From Deltaproteobacteria bacterium (lineage in GTDB: Bacteria; Myxococcota_A; Polyangia; Polyangiales; Houyiibacteriaceae), in contig JAPUKT010000481.1 of the NCBI GenBank assembly GCA_027295555.1, forward strand, positions 1 to 5,690: a stretch of 5,690 bases of DNA, given 5' to 3'. Positions 1 to 5,641 of the stretch are shown here, in pieces (the first letter of the stretch is position 1; every line of letters starts with the position of its first letter). The notes beneath the pieces are model-generated. The model saw only the letters and a list, made by a program, of their open reading frames with translations, did no database searches and was not told the DNA's origin. A program made the position numbers and the translations under genes.

Positions 1-119
1 TTCTCGAGCGGGATGCGGTAGGGGCTTGACGCGATGGGTAGGCTGATCGTGGGGCGATCCGAGCACGAGTACGAGTACGACGACGAGTACGAGTACGAAC
101 TTGGCGGGAGGCGTGTGCC
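1..119. other. Left-edge intergenic sequence downstream of E2 gene
   Basis: No supported gene. Besides the hexamer repeat there is a small inverted repeat, GATCG-TGGGG-CGATC (45-59), which could fold into a 5-bp hairpin about 60 bases past the E2 stop. It has no T-run on either side, so it is not a convincing intrinsic terminator. Plus-strand frames close at 19-21 and 27-29, so the tail of an incoming gene could end here, but too little is visible to call it. Confidence 0.4.
61..100. repeat. Interrupted GAGTAC hexamer tandem repeat
   Basis: The block reads GAGCAC, GAGTAC, GAGTAC, GAC, GAC, GAGTAC, GAGTAC, GAAC, so four perfect GAGTAC hexamers are arranged as two pairs around a GACGAC centre, with one degenerate copy at the left. 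It lies just 3' of the E2 stop codon, in the short gap at the left edge. A short plus-strand frame (34-165) runs through it and would read as alternating Glu-Tyr and Asp residues, but nothing supports translation. I treat it as intergenic simple-sequence DNA. No transposon ends or genes accompany it. Confidence 0.8.
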
Positions 120-1403
120 CTACAGCTCGAAGTCGCCGTACTCCAAGATTTCGGCGATTCGGTAGAGGAAGCCGTTGGCGTGTATGCCGTCGACGACTCG
201 ATGGTCGTAGGTGAGGGCCATGTGCATGACGGGATGGATCACCATGAGGTCTTCGCCTTCGTGCTCGATGACCACGACGCGTTTCTTGATCGTGCCGAGC
301 CGGAGGATGCCCACGTTCGGTTGCGAGATGATGGCGCCACCAACGAGGTTTCCACGGCGACCTGGGTTTGACACGGTGAACGTCTTGCCAAAGAGGTCGT
401 CCGGCGTGAGTTTGCCCGATCTCGCGCGCTCGGCGATGTCGGCCACGGCGCGGGCAATCCCGCGGATCGTCAGGTCGTCGGCACTACGAATGACGGGAAC
501 GACCAGACCCTTATCGGTATCTACCGCGACGCCGATATTGACTTCCGCGAGCTTGACGTACGCATCCTCGAGAACTCGGGCGTTGAGCTCGGGAAACTCG
601 CGGAGAGCGTGCGCGGCCGCGGCGATCGCAAACGCGAGATAGCTGAGGCCGATGCCCTCCTTTTTGTAGTCGGCTTTGTGTTGATCCCGCAGCACCGCTG
701 TCCGGTGAAGATCACACTCCGCAAACGTCACGACATCGGGCGCGGTTTGCTTCGAAAAGACCATGTGGTCGGCGATGATCCGTCGACGCCGCGTGAAGGG
801 GACGATCTGATCTCCGTCTTTGGGCACGTAGGGCGGGAGCCGAAACGCGCCCGCAGGCCCAGTGCCGCGCGCCGCCACCGGAGCGGGACGAGGGGGTCGC
901 GGTTGCACCGATGGCTCGAGCGCCTCGGCCGGTGGCGGTGGTGGAGTGGCCATGCGCTCTCGGGCAGAAGGTGTGCCGATCGCAGCCATCACGTCGTCGC
1001 GAAGAATGCGTCCGCCCCCCCCCGAGCCCTGCACGTTCGAAAGGTCGACGTCTTTTTCGCGAGCGAGCTTTCGAACCGAGGGCGAGGTCGGTGCCGCGAA
1101 ATCTGACGTCTCGGGGGCGGCCTCTTGTCCTGCTGGAGCCGGCGCTCCTCCTGCCGAAGCTTGCGCGCTTTCGTCGATTTCGCAGATCGTCTCTCCGACT
1201 GCGATGATGTCGTCTTCGTTGGCGAGCAACTTGGTGACGACACCTGCGATAGGTGAGGGAAGCTCGCTGTCCGCCTTATCGGTCAGGATTTCGACGATGG
1301 GCTGGTCCTTGGTGACGGCATCCCCCACCGACACGAGCCACTTGCCAATCGTGCCCTCGACAATGCTTTCCCCGAGCTGGGGCATCGTGACTTGGTGGGC
1401 CAT
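120..1403 (-). CDS. Dihydrolipoamide acyltransferase, E2 of a 2-oxo acid dehydrogenase complex
   Basis: E2 forms the core of a 2-oxo acid dehydrogenase complex and moves the acyl group from E1, via its lipoyl arm, to coenzyme A. The 427-residue protein has all the family parts. An N-terminal lipoyl domain (about 1-78) carries the attachment lysine K43 in a TDKAD motif. A peripheral-subunit-binding domain (about 106-140, SPSVRKLAREKD to GGRILRDDV) follows, then a Pro/Ala-rich linker (about 150-190). The catalytic domain (about 198-427) has SNPG at 345-348 and DHRVVDG at 400-406, with catalytic H401 and D405. I start at the ATG giving MAHQVTMPQLGES, the normal lipoyl-domain beginning. A TTG seven codons upstream (1424) is also in frame but adds nothing conserved. 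Neither start has a clear Shine-Dalgarno. The gene is divergent from the TerB-like gene, and no E1 or E3 is in view, so the substrate (pyruvate, 2-oxoglutarate or branched-chain) cannot be assigned. The IKKRVVVIE stretch after the SNPG loop resembles branched-chain-type E2s only loosely. Confidence 0.96.
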   Translation of the reverse strand: MAHQVTMPQLGESIVEGTIGKWLVSVGDAVTKDQPIVEILTDKADSELPSPIAGVVTKLLANEDDIIAVGETICEIDESAQASAGGAPAPAGQEAAPETSDFAAPTSPSVRKLAREKDVDLSNVQGSGGGGRILRDDVMAAIGTPSARERMATPPPPPAEALEPSVQPRPPRPAPVAARGTGPAGAFRLPPYVPKDGDQIVPFTRRRRIIADHMVFSKQTAPDVVTFAECDLHRTAVLRDQHKADYKKEGIGLSYLAFAIAAAAHALREFPELNARVLEDAYVKLAEVNIGVAVDTDKGLVVPVIRSADDLTIRGIARAVADIAERARSGKLTPDDLFGKTFTVSNPGRRGNLVGGAIISQPNVGILRLGTIKKRVVVIEHEGEDLMVIHPVMHMALTYDHRVVDGIHANGFLYRIAEILEYGDFEL

Positions 1404-1504
1404 CGGTTGCGGAAGATAACCCAAAAACCGAGCAGGGGTAGCTTCTTACCAAACCCCCGTCTTCGGACTAGCGCCCCGGCCACTGCTCAGAGTAGAGTCG
1501 GGCG
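1404..1504. promoter_or_regulatory. Divergent intergenic region between E2 and TerB-like genes
   Basis: Both flanking genes start outward from this 101-base gap, so promoters for both must lie here unless they are inside a coding region. I see no convincing -35/-10 pair on either strand. A small inverted repeat, GGTA-GCTTCT-TACC, lies around 1437-1450 within GGGGT...ACCCC flanks and could be an operator or chance. The call of a regulatory role rests on gene orientation. Confidence 0.4.
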
Positions 1505-1831
1505 ATGCTAGACGAGCTGAGCCGGGAAGAAAGGCTGCAACTGATGAGGTTCGTGTGCTCGTTCGCATGGGCCGATCTCGAGATCCGCCCCGAAGAACGC
1601 GACTTCATCATCATGATGATCACCCGCCTCGAGTTGGACGAAGACGAAACAGCTCAAGTGGCGCAGTGGCTGCAGGTGCCACCTCCGGCCGATGACCTCG
1701 ACCCGGAAGACATTCCCCGTGAGCACCGCAAGCTCTTCCTCGATGCTGCCAAGGCCGTGATTCTCTCGGATGGCAATGTCGAACAGGTCGAGGCAGAAAA
1801 CCTCGTCATCCTCGACGCGCTTCTTCGATAG
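1505..1831 (+). CDS. Small TerB-like helical protein
   Basis: A 108-residue, strongly acidic, predicted all-helical cytoplasmic protein with no signal peptide or membrane segment. It shows the TerB-type pattern twice: a helix ending in an acidic turn and then a glutamate-rich helix. The first copy is AWADLEIRPEERDFI (about residues 19-33) and the second is VILSDGNVEQVEAENLVIL (about 85-103). TerB domains occur in tellurite-resistance operons and as small stand-alone proteins of unknown role. Here no ter gene (terC, terD, terZ) is nearby, so tellurite resistance should not be inferred. The ATG at 1505 is the only good start, preceded by GAGTCGGGCG, a weak Shine-Dalgarno. It diverges from E2 and converges on the lipoprotein gene with 6 bases between stop codons. 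Family call is by pattern only; function unknown. Confidence 0.8.
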   Translation: MLDELSREERLQLMRFVCSFAWADLEIRPEERDFIIMMITRLELDEDETAQVAQWLQVPPPADDLDPEDIPREHRKLFLDAAKAVILSDGNVEQVEAENLVILDALLR

Positions 1832-1837
1832 TGGGTC

Positions 1838-3073
1838 TCACCGAAGTGAGGACACGACGGTTGCGCCAAGCGGGGGCTGCGACACTGCGACCGTATCGAT
1901 GAGCTCGAAGCTCGAGCCGCTCCCTCCGTACAAGCGCACACCCTCGGTGCTGACAGGAATCAGCAGCAGCTCGCTGTCGGGATCGTAGGCGCCTTGCCCG
2001 ATCTTGAACGATCCCGGGATGTCGAAGAGCAACGTTTGATCGCCAGTCTCGACGTTGAGCACGTAGGCTTCATCCGTCGCCTCATTTGCAACCGCGATCA
2101 CCTCCCGGTCGTTCAACGGAACGACGTTGCTGGTGGAGTTGGCCGCGCCCGGGTCACTCGAAGGAAGCCAAGACCGAACGATCGACGCGACGCCGTCTCC
2201 ATCGACTTCGACGACGAAGACGCCCGCCGTCATCCGTTGCTCAGCCGGGTCAAACGTGGGCGAAGCGCCCCGGCATGCCACAAAAGCTTGATCGTCGACG
2301 CCCGGGATGGGCGCCACCGCGCCGCAATTCTTCGCCCCACCAAGAGAGAATCCAATGACGTCGCCGGTCGCGATCTCGACAACCACGACTTTGCCAGGCA
2401 TGGCCACGGTGAAGTCTGCGCTGAATCCATCGAGCCCGACCAACAGGAAATCCTCCAGCCGCACCAATCGATTGGGCCTCGCGTAGACGGTGACCCCATC
2501 GATCTGCTCATTGAACGACGAGAAATCGATTCGCCCGCCCGTGAGCGTCATGGTCGACGGATCGAACTCGAATAGATCGTTTCCGGCCACGTCAGGCTCG
2601 GGCGCTTCCTCGAAGCTGGGCTGATTGCGCGTTATCCATGCCAAAGTGTCGCTCAGGAACACGCAGTCTTGGGGATTGGACGAGAACGCGGCCACGTCGC
2701 TCGTGCCTTGTGTGCGCACCGGTCCGTAGAGCCCGCCGGTCGCCATTTCGAAGCGCGAGATGACGTCGGTGTTCAACCGATCGATGACGACGAGGGAGCC
2801 GTCGCCCAACTGCTTGGTGGGAAACGCGACATCGCCCGACAACGCCGCAACCAATATCGGCGATGTCGTTCCAGACGTAAGCCATTCATCGGCGAGGACA
2901 TCACCATCTTCGTCGAGCAAGCTGATCGCGCTCGATGTGAAATCGGTGCTCAGCACGGCGAACGCAGGGTCGCCATCGACCGGGTCCAGGACCTGCGGCA
3001 ACTCTTGTCCACCAGCGCCGCCGCAGCCGGCCACGAGCGCAGCCGCACACATCCACAAATAGATCTTCTTCAT
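1838..3073 (-). CDS. Predicted lipoprotein with beta-propeller-like repeats
   Basis: A 411-residue exported lipoprotein of unknown function. It begins MKKIYLWMCAAALVAGC: two lysines, a hydrophobic stretch and a V-A-G-C lipobox, so signal peptidase II should cut before C17 and the cysteine be lipidated. The +2 residue is Gly, not Asp, which in proteobacteria favours the outer membrane. The mature part is acidic and rich in short beta-strands followed by Asn/Asp-Gly or Thr-Gly turns: GSLVVID (92-98), GKVVVVEIATG (227-237), VFVVEVDGDG (285-294), AYVLNVETG (336-344) and VRLYGGSG (379-386). This looks like blades of a YncE/WD-like propeller, but I recognise no specific family. Three further cysteines (137, 250, 267) could form a disulfide. 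The start is fixed by GGGAGG six bases upstream and by the signal peptide; longer frames reaching 3160 add only Arg-rich sequence. It is divergent from the outer-membrane gene. Confidence 0.87.
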   Translation of the reverse strand: MKKIYLWMCAAALVAGCGGAGGQELPQVLDPVDGDPAFAVLSTDFTSSAISLLDEDGDVLADEWLTSGTTSPILVAALSGDVAFPTKQLGDGSLVVIDRLNTDVISRFEMATGGLYGPVRTQGTSDVAAFSSNPQDCVFLSDTLAWITRNQPSFEEAPEPDVAGNDLFEFDPSTMTLTGGRIDFSSFNEQIDGVTVYARPNRLVRLEDFLLVGLDGFSADFTVAMPGKVVVVEIATGDVIGFSLGGAKNCGAVAPIPGVDDQAFVACRGASPTFDPAEQRMTAGVFVVEVDGDGVASIVRSWLPSSDPGAANSTSNVVPLNDREVIAVANEATDEAYVLNVETGDQTLLFDIPGSFKIGQGAYDPDSELLLIPVSTEGVRLYGGSGSSFELIDTVAVSQPPLGATVVSSLR

Positions 3074-3088
3074 GATGGGCCTCCCATC
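3074..3088 (-). promoter_or_regulatory. Ribosome binding site inside a perfect inverted repeat, lipoprotein gene
   Basis: On the minus strand the 15 bases directly before the ATG read GATGGG-AGG-CCCATC, a perfect inverted repeat with 6-bp arms and a 3-base loop. The Shine-Dalgarno GGGAGG (3085-3080) spans the end of one arm and the loop, with six bases to the ATG. The Shine-Dalgarno decides the start at 3073. If the hairpin forms in the mRNA it would hide the ribosome binding site; this regulatory role is inference. Confidence 0.6.
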
Positions 3089-3190
3089 CCCGAGGGGGTT
3101 GTTTTCCACACCATGGATAGGTCTCCGGGCTCGCGACCTTGGTTCCGATCCCCTTCCCAACCGAGATGGTCAGTGGGTTTGTGATCGGCG

Positions 3191-3213
3191 TTTTGACCGC
3201 ATACCGTGGCGGG
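3191..3213. repeat. Imperfect direct repeat, copy A
   Basis: This copy reads TTTTGACC, G, CATA, CC, GTGG, C, GGG. The second copy at 3292-3310 has the same four blocks in the same order without the G, CC and C spacers: TTTTGACC, CATA, GTGG, GGG. Copies start 101 bases apart. They could be binding sites for one regulator or a decayed duplication; which cannot be told from sequence alone. Confidence 0.5.
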
Positions 3214-3274
3214 TCCGCGTCGGCCTTTCACCGACTTCCCTTTTCGGGGACTGCTATCGCAGCTCCCTATCGCC

Positions 3275-3295
3275 AGCATCCATCGGGATGCTTTT
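3275..3295 (+). terminator. Stem-loop with short T-run (possible terminator, attenuator or operator)
   Basis: AGCATCC-ATCG-GGATGCT forms a 7-bp perfect stem with a 4-base loop, followed by TTT. The shape is that of a short intrinsic terminator on the plus strand, but the T-run is only three to four bases long. No plus-strand gene ends just upstream, so a plain gene terminator is unexpected. An attenuator in the leader of the outer-membrane gene 55 bases downstream, or a dyad operator, would fit the position. Confidence 0.4.
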
Positions 3296-3310
3296 GACCC
3301 ATAGTGGGGG
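3292..3310. repeat. Imperfect direct repeat, copy B
   Basis: Partner of the copy at 3191-3213, sharing blocks TTTTGACC, CATA, GTGG and GGG. It begins on the last base of the preceding stem-loop and ends 40 bases before the outer-membrane gene start, a position that would suit a promoter-proximal regulator site or transcription start. Confidence 0.5.
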
Positions 3311-3350
3311 CGATGCTGCGACCGGGACGCACCCGTGTCAAGCTCGGGGC

Positions 3351-4496
3351 GTGAGGATTGTTGGGATCGCCTGGGTTTGCCTCTTGCTGACCGCAAGCGC
3401 CTCCGCGCAAGTCGACACCGGCGGCGAGGACCTTGCAGGGCCCGAGGAGGAAGCAGTCGGCGAGATGCCCCGCAATAAGACGACAGCGGAACGAATCTCG
3501 TCACCGAACCCGACCACCGAAGGCGTGCCCTGGAGCTTCCCGCTTTTTTGGGACCAGACGTTGTCGGTTCGAAGCTTCAACGAGAGCTCACAGCTGACCC
3601 ACAGCCCCAACTACACCTGGTGGTTCACGGCGGCCCCGCGTTGGATCTTCAATCCGGAGCACTCGATCGGCCTAAACGCCACGGTGAGCATCGAGTGGAC
3701 AGACTCGCCCGCCGAAGAGTTCGACCGCGCTGGCTTCTACAGTCGCGAGGCGTTGTGGGAAGACCTACGGCTGGACTATCTCTTCTCGGTCCCGGGGCGC
3801 CCGGCGGGCTTCATGTTCTACGTCGCCGCAGACCTGCGCCTACCGACCTCGAAGTTCAGCCGGTCTAGGCAACGTTACTTCTCCCCTGGCGTTCGCTTCA
3901 CGGCGGTGCGGCCGTTCAGCGTACTGCAAGGGATGCAACTCGGAGTGACCACCGCGTTCTGGGGTTGGTTCGCCGGATCGAACGTCGTCCTCGCGCCAAG
4001 CGAGGTCACTCCTTGTCGTATCGCGCCGGGTCCAGGCGGAATCGCCACCGTGGACACCTGCGGGGGCGCGACCGCTTCCATCAAGACGACGACACGGCTA
4101 ACGGCCTTCTGGACCTTGGTCCCGGTCGACAGACTCGCGCTCGGGTTGGGCTACACCGCGCTCTGGGCGCGAGCCAACGACCTCGCGGTTGGCTGCATCG
4201 ACACTGCGACAGGCCCGGTATGCGTCGACGACGGAAGCCCCAACAACCATTGGAGGAGCTTTTCCAACTTCCAGGCCACCATCGGGTACGACATCAAGCG
4301 CTGGTTCACGATCGCCCTGAGCTACGAGGTGTGGGCGCAGCACCCGGACTCGGACGGTGGGCGCGAGAATCCGTTCTACAACGAAAACAGCCGATTGGTC
4401 ATCGGCCTGACCTTCCGCACCGACGGTCTCTACGCCAGCGTGCGCGACAAGCGAATCGAGTCGGCGGCCTCAGGCGCAGGGGTCGAGGAGCTCTGA
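3351..4496 (+). CDS. Predicted outer-membrane beta-barrel protein with signal peptide
   Basis: A 381-residue exported protein of unknown function. From a GTG start it reads MRIVGIAWVCLLLTASASA then Q, a Sec signal peptide with an A-S-A site, so signal peptidase I should cut after residue 19. An acidic, disordered-looking segment follows (about 20-55). The rest alternates aromatic and hydrophobic strands with polar turns, as in transmembrane barrels, for example QLGVTTAFWGWFAG (196-209), RLALGLGYTALWARA (261-275), FQATIGYDIKRWFTIALSYEV (307-327) and RLVIGLTFRTDGLYASV (348-364). Two loops carry a cysteine pair each (C222/C237 and C282/C291). The C-terminus continues about 17 polar residues past the last strand, so it lacks a terminal aromatic barrel signal. 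I prefer GTG 3351 because it puts the signal peptide first; the ATG at 3288 would add 21 polar residues, and no good Shine-Dalgarno marks either. Its 3' end overlaps the convergent Hsp70-like gene by 27 bases. Confidence 0.83.
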   Translation: MRIVGIAWVCLLLTASASAQVDTGGEDLAGPEEEAVGEMPRNKTTAERISSPNPTTEGVPWSFPLFWDQTLSVRSFNESSQLTHSPNYTWWFTAAPRWIFNPEHSIGLNATVSIEWTDSPAEEFDRAGFYSREALWEDLRLDYLFSVPGRPAGFMFYVAADLRLPTSKFSRSRQRYFSPGVRFTAVRPFSVLQGMQLGVTTAFWGWFAGSNVVLAPSEVTPCRIAPGPGGIATVDTCGGATASIKTTTRLTAFWTLVPVDRLALGLGYTALWARANDLAVGCIDTATGPVCVDDGSPNNHWRSFSNFQATIGYDIKRWFTIALSYEVWAQHPDSDGGRENPFYNENSRLVIGLTFRTDGLYASVRDKRIESAASGAGVEEL

Positions 4497-5613
4497 AACG
4501 GCCGGGCGCGCCGCAGCAAGGCTGGCGCCCATGCTGACCACGCCCAGCGGATCCAAATCGAAGCGCGGCCGCTTCCCGAAATAGGACTCGATATACCCGC
4601 GGAGGCCCGGCAAGAGCGTGCTGCCCCCTGCCAAGAACACCGCTTCGATCTCGCGCGCCTTTACCCCGGCGTCTGCGAGCACCTCATCGCAGATGACGAA
4701 GGTTCGACGAACGAGGTCCAAAGCGAGCTGCTGGACTTCCTCGCGCGTGATCTGAATCACGCCCAAACTGTCTGGGGCCGCAGGATCGATGCTCGGGATC
4801 GTGATCGCCGCTTCTTCGGATTCGCTTAGCTCGCACTTGGCGAGCTCGCATGCGCTCACCAAGCGGTCGAATGTCACTGCGTCATCGGTCAGATCCCAAC
4901 AGTCTCGTGCCAGCGTTCGGTCGGCGACGTAGAGCGCGATCGTCCGGTCAACGTCATCGCCGCCAAGGTAGGGGTCACCGCCATGCCCGACGACGCGGAA
5001 CGGATACTGACTGCAGTCGACGACTGCAGCATCAAAGGTGCCGCCCCCTAGGTCGTAGACGAAGGCGTGCTTCAGGCTGCTCCGGCTGAGGTAGGCGAGC
5101 GCTGTCGCGATTGGCTCTTCGACGACTCGAACGGTCGCGAAGTCCGCGTTGGCCACCGCTTGCGACGTCGCATCACGCCGCTCCTTTTCGAAGCCCACAG
5201 GGGCCGTCACCACAGCGTGCACGTCCTGCACCTGACAACGCGTGAGCTCGCAAAGGCGACTGACGACCTTTCCGCTGACCTCGGCGGGGCTCACCAAACC
5301 GGCTCGCGTGCGAAAGACGACCCCACGGTCGGGGGTTTCCAGCAGATCGTAGGGATAGTGTTCGCGAAACCGGGTCGTGTAGGACGAATGCCAGCGAGCG
5401 CCGATGACGCGCTTTGCCGAAAGGATGGTGTTCTTCGGATCCATCGCTCGGCGGCGACGGGCGGCCTTTCCGACGAGGATCGACCCGTTCGGTGGGAAGG
5501 CAACGGCGGAAGGCATGACGAACCCGTCGCCCTCGATGCGGAGGGCGTCGAAGTTCCGGGCAATCCCGCTATTCGTGGTACCAAGATCGATTCCAACAGT
5601 CTTGAGGTCTCAT
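4470..5613 (-). CDS. Hsp70-like ATPase, nucleotide-binding domain only, with start out of frame
   Basis: An Hsp70/DnaK-family protein holding the ATPase domain. In translation order one sees phosphate-1 IDLGTTNSG (from 5591), KNTILSAKRVIG, connect-1 VVTAPVGFEKERRDAT with VVEEPIATALAYL, phosphate-2 VYDLGGGTFD, GDPYLGGDDVD, ACELAKCELS, and adenosine motif FLAGGSTLLPGL. It ends LAAARPAVSELLDPCA, at the place of the DnaK interdomain linker, so the substrate-binding domain is absent. Full length would be about 380 residues against roughly 600 or more for DnaK. The start is odd. An ATG at 5613-5611 has GGAGG nine bases upstream, but its frame closes after 14 codons. The Hsp70 frame runs back through VGIDLGTTNS to GAC-CTC-AAG-ACT and then a TGA (5612-5610), with no ATG, GTG or TTG. 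Removing one base after the ATG gives MDLKTVGIDLGTTNS. The first in-frame ATG, 5516, loses the phosphate-1 loop. Either a one-base sequence error, a real frameshift (pseudogene), or a non-standard start. No DnaJ or GrpE is nearby. Confidence 0.88.
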
Positions 5614-5627
5614 GGGCAGTGGCCTCC
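5611..5627 (-). promoter_or_regulatory. Ribosome binding site and ATG of the Hsp70-like gene, one base out of frame
   Basis: On the minus strand GGAGG (5627-5623) precedes an ATG (5613-5611) by nine bases, the best translation start signal near this gene. The ATG overlaps a TGA (ATGA) that is in the Hsp70 frame, so initiation here translates only 14 codons unless one base is removed. This supports the view that the intended start is here and that an indel lies in the next few codons. Confidence 0.6.
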
Positions 5628-5641
5628 AGAAACCAAACAAG

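Larger units (their letters stand above)
3089..3350. promoter_or_regulatory. Divergent control region between lipoprotein and outer-membrane protein genes
   Basis: No gene is supported here, although a plus-strand frame stays open from 3072 to 3350. Its translation is Arg/Pro-rich and lies before a clear signal peptide. The region must carry promoters for both flanking genes. TTGACC occurs twice (3193-3198 and 3294-3299) and could be a -35 element, but no matching -10 lies at the usual spacing. It also holds a direct repeat and a stem-loop listed separately, and a weaker inverted repeat, GTCGG-N7-CCGAC (3219-3235). Confidence 0.5.

Noticed and set aside
45..59. GATCG-TGGGG-CGATC hairpin as terminator of the E2 gene
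   Set aside because: Only five base pairs and no T-run on either strand.
34..165. Plus-strand 43-codon frame through the GAGTAC repeat, encoding Glu-Tyr pairs
   Set aside because: Its second half is antisense to the E2 3' end, it has no good ribosome binding site, and its composition is just the DNA repeat read in one frame.
862..1419. Plus-strand 185-codon frame opposite the E2 gene
   Set aside because: It mirrors the E2 coding sequence, is low-complexity Ser/Pro/Arg-rich, and has no domain; a GC-rich antisense shadow.
1574..1620. Two perfect palindromes, GATCTCGAGATC (1574-1585) and ATCATCATGATGAT (1607-1620)
   Set aside because: Both are inside the TerB-like coding sequence and follow from its codons (DLEI and IIMMI); no sign of an operator role.
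1994..2575. Plus-strand 193-codon frame opposite the lipoprotein gene
   Set aside because: Composition dominated by Arg and Asp as expected for an antisense frame; the minus strand carries a signal peptide, lipobox and Shine-Dalgarno.
3072..3350. N-terminal extension of the outer-membrane protein back to an ATG at 3072
   Set aside because: The 93 extra residues are Arg-rich and would bury a clean signal peptide that starts at GTG 3351; they also overlap the divergent lipoprotein start.
3070..3504. Minus-strand 144-codon frame across the divergent region
   Set aside because: Arg/Ser-rich, lies over the lipoprotein leader and the antisense of the outer-membrane gene 5' end, no recognisable motif.
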